DNA of 64,000 nt from Taenia hydatigena (lineage: Eukaryota > Platyhelminthes > Cestoda > Cyclophyllidea > Taeniidae). The notes beneath the pieces were generated by a model. That model worked only from the letters and a program-made list of their open reading frames with translations, was not told the DNA's origin and ran no database searches. Shown here one piece after another: positions 25,313 through 36,589 of the stretch (the first letter of the stretch is position 1; every line of letters starts with the position of its first letter). A program made the position numbers and the translations under genes. The stretch lies in assembly GCA_036345935.2 (NCBI GenBank), contig JADWOT020001058.1:36155-100154 (forward strand), read 5' to 3'.

Positions 25313-26029
25313 TTCTTTCCTTAATTTTTCCAGTTACCCTTTAACTCTGCCTTCGGTTCCCGTAACGATCGACTTTGGGTGCTGTCATCACCGAGTTGGT
25401 GGTGTGGAAGAGTCTTGTCTAGACAATAAATACCAGCCCAAAGTAACCACAGGCCTGAGTGATCAGTGCATTTTGGTCGTCCTCTACCCCTGCCCTTCCC
25501 TTCCTGCACTGTTGATTGGTATAACTCAGTCTCCTCCCTCCCTTCCTCCTTCCCTGGCGGGCTCACAAACCACACCCCAGTCACATGATAATGTCTCAAC
25601 GGTCATTGTGTACTTTCTTTTTGTCGAGTGGACTCACCCAGTATTAGTGGTTGCATTTGCTAGGTAATGCACAGCCTTAATCTCTCTCAAAAGACACAGC
25701 CTTAACCGCCTTCCATCGCCTTTATTGCCTTACATACAAACAATGATTTTGCTAACAATGATCTGTTGACAAGGAGTGCACGCCATACATTGCAGCAAAA
25801 GCAGCTCTGATCAGGAAAATGGAAACCGTAATGTATACGTTCAGATGTAATCGGTAGGAAGTCGAAACCGTGGAAATAACGAACACTGGCATGACTAATA
25901 CAGCTATCGCTTTGTCCAAGAGTAGAAATTTATGGGTGGCATTTGGGAGCGCGAAGCCTCTTTAAGTCTAGGAAGCAGTGACTGAACTCGTGCTCCGACT
26001 CCTGCTACTAGATTGCCCCAAACGTAACG
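25313..26029. other. no supported gene; C/T-rich patch
   Basis: A C-rich pyrimidine patch (25485-25560, CTCCTCCCTCCCTTCCTCC) gives overlapping, compositionally biased frames on both strands (25293-25667 plus, 25321-25599 minus). I read these as composition-driven, not genes. Confidence 0.4.
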
Positions 26030-26305
26030 ATGAGTGGCACCGATGGAGGACACGACCATAGCGAAAGTCTCAGAATTCTCCCAGTGCCACACTTCAATGA
26101 CTCTTACGAGCTCCCATTCTGTAGAGCGGCTGGCAATATCCCCTCCATGGCCACAATGCTGATGACGCGCACATACACATATCACCTCTCACAGAACTTG
26201 GGCTCGTCATGGCACGGTTCATTCCCCCTGCAGAAGGATGACGGTGTCACGCTGCTTAGTATAGGTCGGTTCAATCAATTCACGAAAACGCAAACGCATT
26301 GCTAA
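26030..26305 (+). CDS. small hypothetical protein candidate, 91 aa
   Basis: ATG with A at -3, an in-frame TAG a few codons upstream, then 91 codons to TAA. Third codon positions are clearly richer in G and C than the AT-rich flanks, the best codon-like signal among the short frames. The protein starts MSGTDGGHDHSESLRILP, is polar, has no membrane segment and fits no family I know. An opposite-strand frame (25904-26185) overlaps it, so the GC rise could belong to that frame instead. A possible AATAAA lies about 345 bp downstream, far for so small a gene. Confidence 0.25.
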   Translation: MSGTDGGHDHSESLRILPVPHFNDSYELPFCRAAGNIPSMATMLMTRTYTYHLSQNLGSSWHGSFPLQKDDGVTLLSIGRFNQFTKTQTHC

Positions 26306-27089
26306 ACACCTATCCCTTAAAGAGAAGGCATAAGTATACTTCTCCACTATAATGACAGCCTTAAAAATATCAAAATATGGATGCACAAGTTCACAACTAT
26401 GTACACGTGCCAACAACTCAGCTTTGAATTCAAATGATTCCCACCTTGCACTGCAATGATATCCAGTCGACAGTTTTCTGGCACATTTACGCATCAAGTA
26501 GATTATGAACTTGCGAGGACATTTTAACTATCCATTTTTGGTGTTACCTCGAGTTGAAAAGGAAAAGGCACCCACATTTGATGATCGTTGGCCCTCAACC
26601 GCTGGTTTAAATAGCTACATGAGCAGTCGCACGCACCAACCGGTGCGATTGATAAAAATAAAAAGATAATAAAGAAAAGCTATTAAAAAATTAAAAAATG
26701 AAAGCTGCACTATACCGCAAGCAAGAACATGTTTTAACTGGCTTTGTCAACAAAATTCTAACACTATGTAAATCATGAAATAGGTTAGACACACTTCAAT
26801 ATAATTGCAGCGAACTTTTGTTTTTATATTTTGCACATGTTTTATTTTAAATTCTCACAGTGTTGTTGCACCTTTTTCTTAGTATGTGATTCACTTTGTT
26901 TCCACATTTGATCCCTAAATTTTCCTTAAAAGACGGAATGAAAATACATCTGTCTGGGTATTAGGTATGGAGATGTTCAATTTGCATGCCCATTTATGAA
27001 AATTCGCAGTTGTTGTCAATTAAAATGGACAATTACTCTACTGCGTCACATATAAGTGATACAAGTAAGTTCTTTGACGACAAAGATCT
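26306..27089. other. no supported gene
   Basis: AT-rich with A-runs (26650-26700). No partner copy and only short frames. Confidence 0.35.
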
Positions 27090-27640
27090 GTCAGGGTGGG
27101 ATGTGCCACAAAGGCGTTAAGTGAGATTACCACGAATGATCAAAGTCATGGTGTTTTTTGTGTTGGCAGCATTTTCTTGATTGTGGAATGGTTGCTGGGA
27201 GGCACTCTTTCTTATACGAGTGCGAGCCCCCTTGTTTTTCTGCAGATTGTAGTACCGCCTTGGTGACACGGCTTGAAGTCGAGATCAGTGGGCATTTACC
27301 ACCTCCGTGACTCGGAGGAACCGCTCATGAACTTTATGGTGACACTACAGAGAAAATAAACAAAATTAACGGAACTGAAGGAAAAGTCGCACCGCGGTTT
27401 GTTTTCCACATCAATAGAGCTTTAATTGTTCAACATAAAGGGCAACTTAAAACATGTATAACACATATTCTCAGTTCTACTGCTGCACCTCTCTCAGGCC
27501 TGCAAATGGAGGAGGAGTGATTAAATGGCCACGTGAGTGGGCGGCATGCGAATCAGATGTCACAATTGACCAAGCTGGTAAGACCGCAGACCTTAAATAT
27601 AGGACTTAGACTACACTGTGAAGTCATTTTAAATCCATAA
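27090..27640 (+). pseudogene. RING-like remnant plus L repeat, inverted copy of 21640-22130
   Basis: The plus strand here matches the minus strand at 21640-22130. It reads GSIFLIVEWLLGGTLSYTSA and then LQIVV before a stop, against VEWSPGGTLSYTNARS and PQIAFS in the better copy. Upstream, a TGA interrupts the frame where the CxxC pair should be. So it is a non-functional copy. The 27340-27640 part is the adjoining L stretch (AGGCCTGCAAATGGAGGAGG region). Confidence 0.5.
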
Positions 27641-29859
27641 GACCTGAACAATTCAACATCCACGCGAAGACTTTACTCAAAATGAGAGGTTCGCGACATC
27701 CCGAGTGTGTCCCTAAGTACCAGTATCGCTGCTGACAATTAATCCGTCAATTTAAAGATCCCAGTTAATCTTTTAGTCTTAATTAGTTTAGTGCTAAGAC
27801 AAAAAACTAGGTTATGAGTGAATGACGCAGACCTCTCCAACAGGATGTCAATGAGAGGTGGTGTTCTTCGTAAAAAAAAGACTGAATTTTTACTTTTTTG
27901 GATTTTTCTAAATATATCTGTGCTGCAGCACAATGTCAGCGCGTGTCTTACCGGAATCATGTGTTCCATTCTGATTTCTCTACTTGAACTCACACGTCAC
28001 ACATGTGTGACATGCAAAAATTATCAAGTTGCGATAGCTGACAATGATATTGCCAGGCTTATAAGAGTCGCAAAAGACATTGTTGAGCTGTTCAATGACT
28101 TTACTCTATATTGTTGTGCATCGATGGGTCAGATTTATCAATATGGGAAACAAGTTGTCCTTTCAATTCGTCCTCAAAATTATCCGTATTAATGCATCCC
28201 GCAAGCATTATCATTCCTGAATTTTTGTATAACCCGAACCCATGTCCATCCAGCTTTTCTTTAAAAGTGGGCTAAAGTGGATGTTACACTATACCCTTTC
28301 TCATCATCACTACCAACTAAATGATATTGCGGATAAGCTATGGCAGCATGAATCACCTTTCTTCATCCCCAATGTGTTTGCTAACTCAGCCTTTGTCGCG
28401 ATTAAAAATAGGTTTTGAGGACACCATGTCAAAATGAAGTGGTCTTAAAGATGAGACTAAGTCGACGTTCAATGCAGCCTTTCTTGGAATATGAAGGCTT
28501 TTCAATGCTACCTATGAGGTATGCAGACAAGAGCTTGAATTAAATACTATAATAGTCTGCCTATTCCAATGTGCCAGCAATTGACACGTCAATTTGCTAA
28601 TCTCATGCTTCGATTGATGGACCTCAATTTGTTTGTGAATTCAGGCGCTATGCTACTCTTACTCTGCTACCTTCGCTCTACTCACATCCATTCTCATTCT
28701 CTGATCTATTCGTTTGCGTAGTCCCGCACAAGTCAAAATTATCAAGAATATAGCGTTTTTACCGTTTATCAGGCCTTTTACTTTCTCTGGGTAGAAGCAT
28801 TAAGGAAAAGCAGCGTATTGTTGCAAAGAGTTGTTCCAGATACTGAACTGATTCTCGTAGCATAACCTAAGATAGCATAATACTACATCCGAAATCAAGG
28901 GACCCCTGTTTGATACTGCGATTTGCAAACTCTGACGACTACTCTGTGTTAGAGCACGTCGAGTCTAGGGCCTATTCAGCAAACCTACACGTCTTATCAA
29001 TGCATGGTGTGCTAACTTCTAATCCATCCACTAATTCCATTCCAGCTTTAACGACAATTCTCGGTAGCAGCTGCTCTATTTTCAGTGCCGACTTTCTGTT
29101 TCGACCAAAGATTATGACACATTTCTTGTGCTTTGAAAATCAATTCGAAAACTCTTAATTAATGAAACAGTAAATTGTGAACAAACTTGGAATAAATGCT
29201 GCAGGTGCAATATTAAAGCACGCATGTCTTTTTGTTAAATTTGTGGGAAACGACCGTTTGTTATATCGCAAAATTAGCTTGCATGGACTAAAAACGTATT
29301 TTTGGGCCCTTCCTCATTAACGACGCCTTTTGTTTAAAGCATTGCCATCACAGCTCAATCTGAAATACCGCACATTAATTATAATGCGGCATTTTGGAAA
29401 GGAATACTAATTCTTAAAGGAACTTATGCCTACCGCTTTGCTCATTGTAACTTGCATTATTGCTTAGAACAGGCAGATGGATTTAAACAAATTTCACCCA
29501 AACCGACTGGCAAGTATTAATAAAAATAGTTGCTCTAAACTTCTCATTTGTTTTGATTTTAAGTAACCTCAGCATCGATGGTAGATTTGTGTGCTCTGTA
29601 TCATGCATTAACACGTTTTAGCAGCGAACAAAGTTTATAACCTAGAAAACGGTCTTACACACCCATGCGATGAACTAACTCCTGGTGAGGTAAAATGAAG
29701 TACTAGCATATCGCAACTACCTTTTACAAAATGCTACATTCTCAAACAATGACAGGGTGTGTGCTGCCGTCAGCTTTACTAACATCAAAACATTAAGGCG
29801 ATTCTTAAATGGTACTATTGTCTGTGATCGGTTCAGATGTTCAGAATATGTGATGGAAC
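27641..29859. other. no supported gene; one longer frame at 27818-28192
   Basis: The plus-strand frame 27818-28192 (124 codons from GTG, or 27845 from ATG) has a hydrophobic start (LLFWIFLNISVL) and ends IYQYGKQVVLSIRPQN. No homologue or partner copy is recognised, and an opposite frame overlaps. The rest shows nothing of note. Confidence 0.3.
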
Positions 29860-30090
29860 CTACACGGGTGTAAATTTTGAAGTCATGTTCATAGTGGGCA
29901 GTCTAGAAAAGCTGTACTGAAAAATCGTTTGGTAGGAAAAGGAACTCATTGAGCAAACTTCTACTATCAGCCGCCGCTGATCCGCTTCCATGTACTTGGA
30001 CCGGTTGTCTGGACATGTGAGGAGGGCTGTGTCTTCATCAGCATCGTCAGGGTGCGCTACTTTATCGGAAACAATTTCCAGCGATTGCGG
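29860..30090 (-). other. possible coding exon on minus strand, GC-rich start
   Basis: An open frame of 76 codons plus stop without an early Met. It follows a GC-rich island (29970-30140) unlike the flanks and a CAG that could be a 3' splice site just upstream. It reads PQSLEIVSDKVAHPDDADED, then TALLTCPDN and ADQRRLIVEV. The composition is protein-like but the family is unknown and no second copy exists in the window. It could equally be chance. Confidence 0.2.
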
Positions 30091-30834
30091 CTACTGCGCC
30101 ACCCCCGCCTTGGCACTGGTCGCCGTAAGCACCAGCGACACTACATCTTAAGCCAGTACTTCATCCAAATTTGAGGACCTAATCAACTTTCATCCTTTGA
30201 CGAAATTAAGAACTTTTGGAAAGATCTGAATGCAGCTACTAGAAGAGAGCCTATGAATCCTGTTTACAGGAACCAAGGTCTTTAAGTGGTTTGTCTGAAG
30301 ATGTGTTTCCTTAGCTCTATTTTGAATGACATTGATTCGATGCATCATTTTGGAATTCTAATGCATGCCTTATTGAGAAAGTTACTTTTATAACAACGTC
30401 AAGACCGTCATAGTTACTATAGTACAAATGTCTAGCTCGAGACAATCGCCATTCATTAGCTGATTTTGTGGTGGTGGTGGGCTTCTTCTAAGTTTTGCAG
30501 CGATTGCGCATGTTTGTACTGTCATAAAATTAAAAATGGGAATTATTTTGGTAAATCCTTTAATGCCTTTCTTTCTAACCCTTTTAACGCGGGATCCCAC
30601 ATTTAATCTCACCAATGCAATGCTTTTACTGCACACTGATTCCATTTAGGCAGATACACAGACACATTCCATCTTCATTTAAACGAATGGATTGCATGTA
30701 ATTAAATGCATGCATTATTAGCAGCCTACGATTTCATACTAAGTCATGCATGTTTGCGATCTGCGCCGTGTTTTATTGCCAGCAATCTAACTATGGAGAG
30801 AAACCAACTTCTATAATTTATCGCTGCCTCTTAC

Positions 30835-31560
30835 ATGTGGGATTCCTGTTCTACTGATGTTAAAAATAAAAATTCGTGGCTTTTATTTTCCCTTACTTTT
30901 TGTTGGACATGCGCCATATGCTGCGCTACAGGCACTGTGGTTTGAATATCTTTACTATCACTGCGAATTCCGCACGATGAAATTGGGCTAATGATTCGTT
31001 CGGAAGGAGAGGGATCCGTTGATAAGGCCGTGCTATCAATTATGTGGATACGGGTCCTACAACTTCCTAGATTCCTCCTGGATAAATGCTGCGATGCTTG
31101 ACGTTACCGAAATGGTTTTGAGCAACGTCCAACTTGAGTATTATTAACCAACACACTCCATCGCCAGCATACCTGTGAAGATGTCGGGCCTAGTTTACAT
31201 TTTAAAATTCCGTTCCACTATTGTTAAAACCAAAATTCGCAACTATTCTTTTTTGCTTTTTGTGGGATATGCACCATTCGCTGCGCTGCAGGCATTGTGG
31301 TTAACATATCTTTACTATTACTGCGAATTTCGCAAGATGAAATGGAGCTAATGATTCGTCTAGGAAGAGGGATTTGTTGGTAAGGCCATGCTTTCACTTG
31401 TATGAATACTGATAATAAAACTATCTAAATTGTCCCTAGAGAAATACAATGGCACTTGACGCTACCAAAATTATTTTGAACAGTGTCCAACTTGAAAATG
31501 ATTAACCAAATTACTCCAGCTCCAGCATACTCGTGAAGGTGTCGAGTTCGGTATGTAAAA
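30835..31560 (+). repeat. tandem duplication, two units of about 360 bp, with a third partial at 31855-31945
   Basis: Units start near 30835 and 31196. Shared landmarks are CATGCGCCATATGCTGCGCT versus TATGCACCATTCGCTGCGCT, ATATCTTTACTAT.ACTGCGA, GATGAAAT.G.GCTAATGATT and CCAGCATAC..GTGAAG.TGTCG. Identity is roughly 80%. The tail (CAGCATACTCGTGAAG.CGTCGAGTTC) appears once more at 31858, preceded by about 300 bp of other sequence. No coding frame is kept across units. Confidence 0.85.
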
Positions 31561-32159
31561 GTCCACCATTTGCATGTAGGCATTCGCATTTAAAATAGCT
31601 GAACGAACATTCGCGAATAAAGCTCTGCGACGTTTCGTTATCTTGAGAAATTTCCCTTCGAGGTTCTTTTGCCTTGGGTGATAAGTGACGCATGGTATAA
31701 AAGTACTTCTGAAATAAAACGCTCGCGCCACTTAAGGGCTTTATCTTAAGCGCCTGCTGGATAATAATTTTGGACGAAACAATTCCAAAGAAGTGCGTAC
31801 CATTATTTGCCAAAATTAGTGCTGCCAAGTAAGCAAAAAGGGCAATTTACATCCTTAGCAGCATACTCGTGAAGACGTCGAGTTCAGTGTGTAGAAGTCT
31901 ACCATTTGTGTGTGGGTATTCGTATTTTAAAATAAAAGACCCTTGCGTGTGTGTGCGTTTATTTGCGGTCGCACCACAAACTTCTTGCTCTCGTCTAAAG
32001 TATCTTCTACATTAGCTCCGCTAGTGGCCTGCAGGATCACTAAGCTAAGACCACTTCATTTAGCACTTCACGCAGGCGAAAATAGGCATTTCGGACGAAG
32101 TAGGGGATAATGTTACTAATTCTGCAAATTTCGCATCGCATCACAATCGCCAAATTTCC
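31561..32159. other. no supported gene
   Basis: Overlapping minus-strand frames at 31471-31731 and 31511-31828 are both chance-like. This stretch separates the tandem units from their third partial copy. Confidence 0.35.
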
Positions 32160-32620
32160 AAAATGAAGGTTGATTTGACGTGCGAAACCTTCGTAAGCAG
32201 ACTGGAAAATAAACATAATTCTTCGGTTAAATCTCGCTGCTTAAATCGTGTTAAATTAAGTAGAAATCTTCATGAAAAGTGTCTCAAGGTAAAAATTAAC
32301 ACTACAATTCTTTATTTGAAGGCTATGGAAATGTCTACTGAATACATCAGGTCGCTTTGTTGAGTTGGACCGTTACAAACCTAAGTTAATGCTTCGAAGA
32401 CCCAATTAAGCCAGCCGCTCTGTCGACTCGTTCTGAAACGTGGCTGTGGAATCAATACACTGAACGCGGCAGGTCGGTGCATGTGGTTACAATGCGTAGC
32501 CGCAATGCAAGTCGCATGACTAAGTTATTTTTAACGTTCATTACATTGAAGTTCGTAGTTAGGTTACGTGAATGCATTACGCGTCATTAAACTAGTAAAT
32601 CAGTCTTAAGTTCTGCGGTC
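32160..32620 (+). repeat. repeat D, copy 1 (direct partner at 38548-39480)
   Basis: Matches two pieces of 38548-39480: the first 220 bp with 38548-38760 (AAGGTTGATTTG, TCGCTGCTTA.AT, AAGTAGAAA), and the rest with 39110-39480 (GTTACAA.CCTAAGTTAA, GTGCATGTGGTTACAATGCG, CATTACATTGAA). The partner carries about 340 bp extra in between. Copies D1 and D2 flank the G1-F1-E1 stretch in direct orientation. Confidence 0.8.
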
Positions 32621-32799
32621 CTTGCAGTCACCTATACCGACCTGCAGGTGGTTCTTGATTAAAATCCTGCGTAATCCAGTTGATAATCAACTGATTAATC
32701 TACGTGCAACAACTCGGTTCGTATCCTGCGTTCCTTTAATAATTCTTTTTTACTGTGGGTCTCCATGAAACAAAAAAATGCATCATTTACCACTTTATT

Positions 32800-34110
32800 C
32801 TATCAAACAACACCTAGATGGCAAATATGGAGGTGCAATATTCTTGGCTCATTCTTGTGAGTTTTGCTTCGATAACAATGACTTAACAGTGTTACTTTTG
32901 TGAGCTGAATTCCGAAGGTTCCATTTAGAGGTGAGCAGCCATTTTAATGCAAATGCAACCCAACACTTCTCTGCAACTAATTCTTCCAATATGAAGTCAA
33001 GCCACCAAATATCCAAATGTCTGGCCGCTCTGCAAAACGCGTCGGAAGTTAGGATTTTCGACACAAGTTAAATGGCTGGGAGGGGCCATACGAAATGCCT
33101 GTTGCGTCGGCGCCTCACTTTAATTAAGGAACAAGAGATGTGACCCGATAAAACAAGCTTTTTCATGTTAACTTTACTGTATCTTACACATAATCATACT
33201 CAATAAAATTCTGCCATCACAGAATCACTTCGCTTGCTAAAAGACACCTTGAATCAGCTGCCTAGAAGTATTCGAAGGCGATTGAATGAGTTCCACTTGT
33301 CAATTGTAGTTGTGAATTCAATGCCATTTGATGGTATAAATCACAAGTCCAATCCCAACGCAAGTAAAGTGTTGACGTAGCTTCTTCACTAAGTCTCTGA
33401 CAGCAGAATTTATCCCTGCGGGCATCAGCACAGAAAGGGTCTCTTCTCCACCACACCCGTTGTAAAAGATCAGCCATAAGTGACCAAGAGGCAAGTGGAA
33501 TTGCAAAACAAGTCCTAAGAAAAGTCCTTATATTTATTTCATCATTTACACACAAGCCTTGCAAAATCACTCTCTGACTAAAATATTCACAAGTGAGTTC
33601 CCTAATTGTTCTTGGATCTAGTGTATTGTGTGATTTATTTTAACAGAAACGTTAAATAATTTAGCCAACTCATGAAAGACTAGACTTTCTGTCCGACTGG
33701 TATTGGGTTTTAAGGTTCCAGCTGTGAGAATCGGTATTTAGTAAAAAAATATGAGCCATAATATTGCACCTAGCAGAATTATCAGAGTTTGTCTGCAATG
33801 GGCCAGTTTGATGTTGCATTCATAAGGGCACTATGTGAACAGGGGAGCAATTCACACAAGCGTTAGGTTTCAATCTAATGCCGCGGGAAGACTAGGGACA
33901 AATTTGGCCTCCTATCAGTTGCATTACCATTCGGAAGCCCATTTGCTCCTCTTGAGAGCTCTTAGTACGATGTATGTAGCAGTAACAATTATGGATTTGA
34001 AGTTTTTCCATCCATTTCCATGAGAAGAGTAGACAGATTGGGTCAGCCTGTGCATATTAGTAAGATTTTAAATCGTATTTAGTGAGAACCGCTTTGTATT
34101 TGAAAGCTCA
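32800..34110 (+). repeat. repeat G, copy 1 (direct partner at 54211-55756)
   Basis: Aligned with 54211-55756 through most of its length, roughly 75-80%. Anchors are GCAGCCATTTTAATG, CCACTTGCCTC, GTGTGAACA.GGGAGC.ATTCACACA and GAGAAGA.TAGACAGATTGG. Copy 2 carries about 320 extra bp (54545-54865) that copy 1 lacks at about 33195. On the minus strand both keep an aligned frame (33318-33506 and 54906-55145) with CGGEETLS, LVKKLR and IYTI.WHSI, but no family is recognised. Confidence 0.85.
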
Positions 34111-34254
34111 CTTCTTTCCTCGTCGAGCTGCCATTCTTTTCTTAAAAGTTGTGTGCTCACTGAATGTTTATCGTCCATAATTTTACCCAAGGGGATAAAT
34201 CTTGCAAAATCATTCCCTTATAACTAGAGGTCGCGAGATACACATGTCTTCATC

Positions 34255-36480
34255 TCGTGCATTAGCATGGCCTTGTCAGGTGATGTTGCTATACCCAAAT
34301 TCAATCCCGCATGATGGATGGAATGCTTAAGAGTAAGGAATGGAAAATGCCATTTTGAGCTTATCCAATTTCTCAATTTGTAGACTGCCCTAAATGCAGT
34401 GTTAGTGACGGGTACATTGATATCGATAATGCATAGGTGACAATGTGCTTAGCAGAAAGCGGTCAGTGTAGTCTGCGCACTAAGAGTAGCCGATAAGTAT
34501 GAAATGAACCAGTTCAGATGCCATTAATCAATCAGCGCTGGCAAAGTGCACAGCATGATGGAAAATGCAGGAATCAACTTTCAAGAAGTAGTGATGGGGC
34601 ACTCAGGAGAAGTTTAAGTAACATCGCATTTTTCAGTAACTATCGTTAACGCGGCGTTCCTAATCTCAGAGCGCAGCAATATTTGTGATCATGAAGTAAA
34701 TGGGTGAAACGTAGCGCATTTTGAAATGGAGGAGGTACTTGTTGGTTCCCACAGCAACGGTGAGCGAAGTATTTCAATGGCATTTATCATTACAAAAATG
34801 CTTCTGGAAACAGGCAGTCTGTTCAAGAACCATGCAGTTGCATTTGTGCATCTTTCACAAGAAACTCACAATCATCAAACTCTTATTGTTTATGAGCTCT
34901 CAAGCCCTGGCTTGCATAGAACATTCTTCATTTGTTAACTAAACTGGTGGCTTTGATTGCAGGATAAGTGCAGACAAAAATCAACATATAATTCGAATTC
35001 ATGTACTCATTCCTAACCACCTCACTTGCTTTGCTAGCATTTCCGATTTAACCACGTCAAGGATAACGCAGTGTTCAAGACCGCCAAAAATGCGACGCAG
35101 TGACGCCTTCACTGGGTCTCATTGCGAAGTACCTATTTTGCCAGACCTAATCGCACCGTTGTGGCAGTTGGGATTTAACTGTCACTGGCAAAACTGACTT
35201 AGCTACAGGTGCATTTACAATTGGAATCTCAAAAAATGATGAACCAGCCAAATTAGGCGTCTTGGAGAGAACACAAGCAGCTAACCTCAAGCTACTCATT
35301 ACTTACTTCTATTTAAGAATCAAATCCGTAGTGTATTTGCGTGAAGGCACAACACACGCACCGATTTGATAGCATAAGGTTAGCCACAATATGCATTGAC
35401 ATTTTGTTAGCAAGGTTAAATACATCTCCACAGATGCAAATATTTATTTGTTGATGTCTACGTAGTACTTTTACAGTAGCAACAAAGTCATGCGATTTCT
35501 CAAGCCAACCTGACTAAGCTCTAGTCGATAGAACCAAATTGTTTATAAATTTGTGAAATTACTGCATGCAACTAGCTGAACTGTTTACACTCTTCTGCGG
35601 TGAACACGTCCCACTACATTAGCAAAGCAAACGTTTTTGGTTCAGAATTGTTCTTCCTCCATCACCCTGGATTAAAGCCGAAAATCTAATTGCCTATGGA
35701 GCACCGAGATTATGTCCCATCAAGAGTTACCAAACTAACGATGTAGCGCCCCTTGCTAGACCCCACTCGTCATCCCCAATTCTTCCTAATTCTTCTTTTC
35801 CATCTCTACTGATTCCACTGAAGAGACCGTTCACTCTGTGGAGCAAATAAGGTACTTTGACGTCCACTGTTACCACTTTTGGCATGTCTACTCTATTGCT
35901 ACATAGATCGTTTGTCTTCAATGAATCAACTGAATGCATACGCATGGGTCACAGCATTTCACTGAATCAAAGCAATTAAATGTGGCATGCCGTAATGCTT
36001 CATTGCCAACGCATCGATAATGGCAAGTTAGCCAATCGTTGCATTTAAGTCGAGTTGGGGACGAGAGTTTGCCCACATTACTGTACCGCGGTCTTTTCTG
36101 TGAACGGTGCAGTCAAATATCTGGTCTGGCTAAGTCAAGTGGGCGTAATCTTCTGCATTCACTCCTTCTACCTCTCTTTCAGTGTCCCATGGCAACTACT
36201 GTTTCTGCTGATTTATTATTAAACAAGCATTGCACCAATGGTTTTAAGACTCCGAACGAGATTGTGGAAGCTGGCTCTGCAACTTGGTTAGTAAACATGG
36301 GTACTAGTTTATATTTGCAAACATTAAAAGAAAAATACATTGATCAGACTAATAGACAAGACTAATTGTCGCCAAGCCTATCTAATGCAACTCACATCGG
36401 CTGCATTAGGTGGAATGCAAGCCATGCAGTTTTGAAATGAAGGCACGTAAGGTCAGCTTCCGTCCTCACAGCTCAGCAAA
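34255..36480 (+). repeat. repeat F, copy 1 (inverted partner at 48590-50650)
   Basis: The reverse complement of 48590-50650 aligns throughout, about 78-85%. Anchors are GGTGATGTTGCTAT.CCCAAATTCAA, GGTGACAATG.GCTTAGCAGAAAG, CTTCTCCTGAGTGCCCCATC (inverted) and GTTGTGGAAGCTGGCTCTGCAAC-type sequence. Two aligned frames are visible on this strand: 35140-35370 (WDLTV, then DLATGAFTIGISKN, then LGVLERTQA) and 36186-36365 (NKHCTNGFKTPNEIVEAGSATW). This copy has a frameshift in the first and a TAA ending the second. Confidence 0.9.
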
Positions 36481-36589
36481 TCGAATGACCACCACTGTAT
36501 TTCTTTTACGAAACCTGAAGGCTTAAATACACTGAACAATAACCGAAGAAGGAGAAGATATATGCAAAGGCGTGTTACTATCTGCTTCT

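Noticed and set aside
25293..25667. 124-codon plus-strand frame
   Set aside because: It overlaps a similar minus-strand frame in a C/T-rich patch, with no domain and no support from the repeat B partner at its start.
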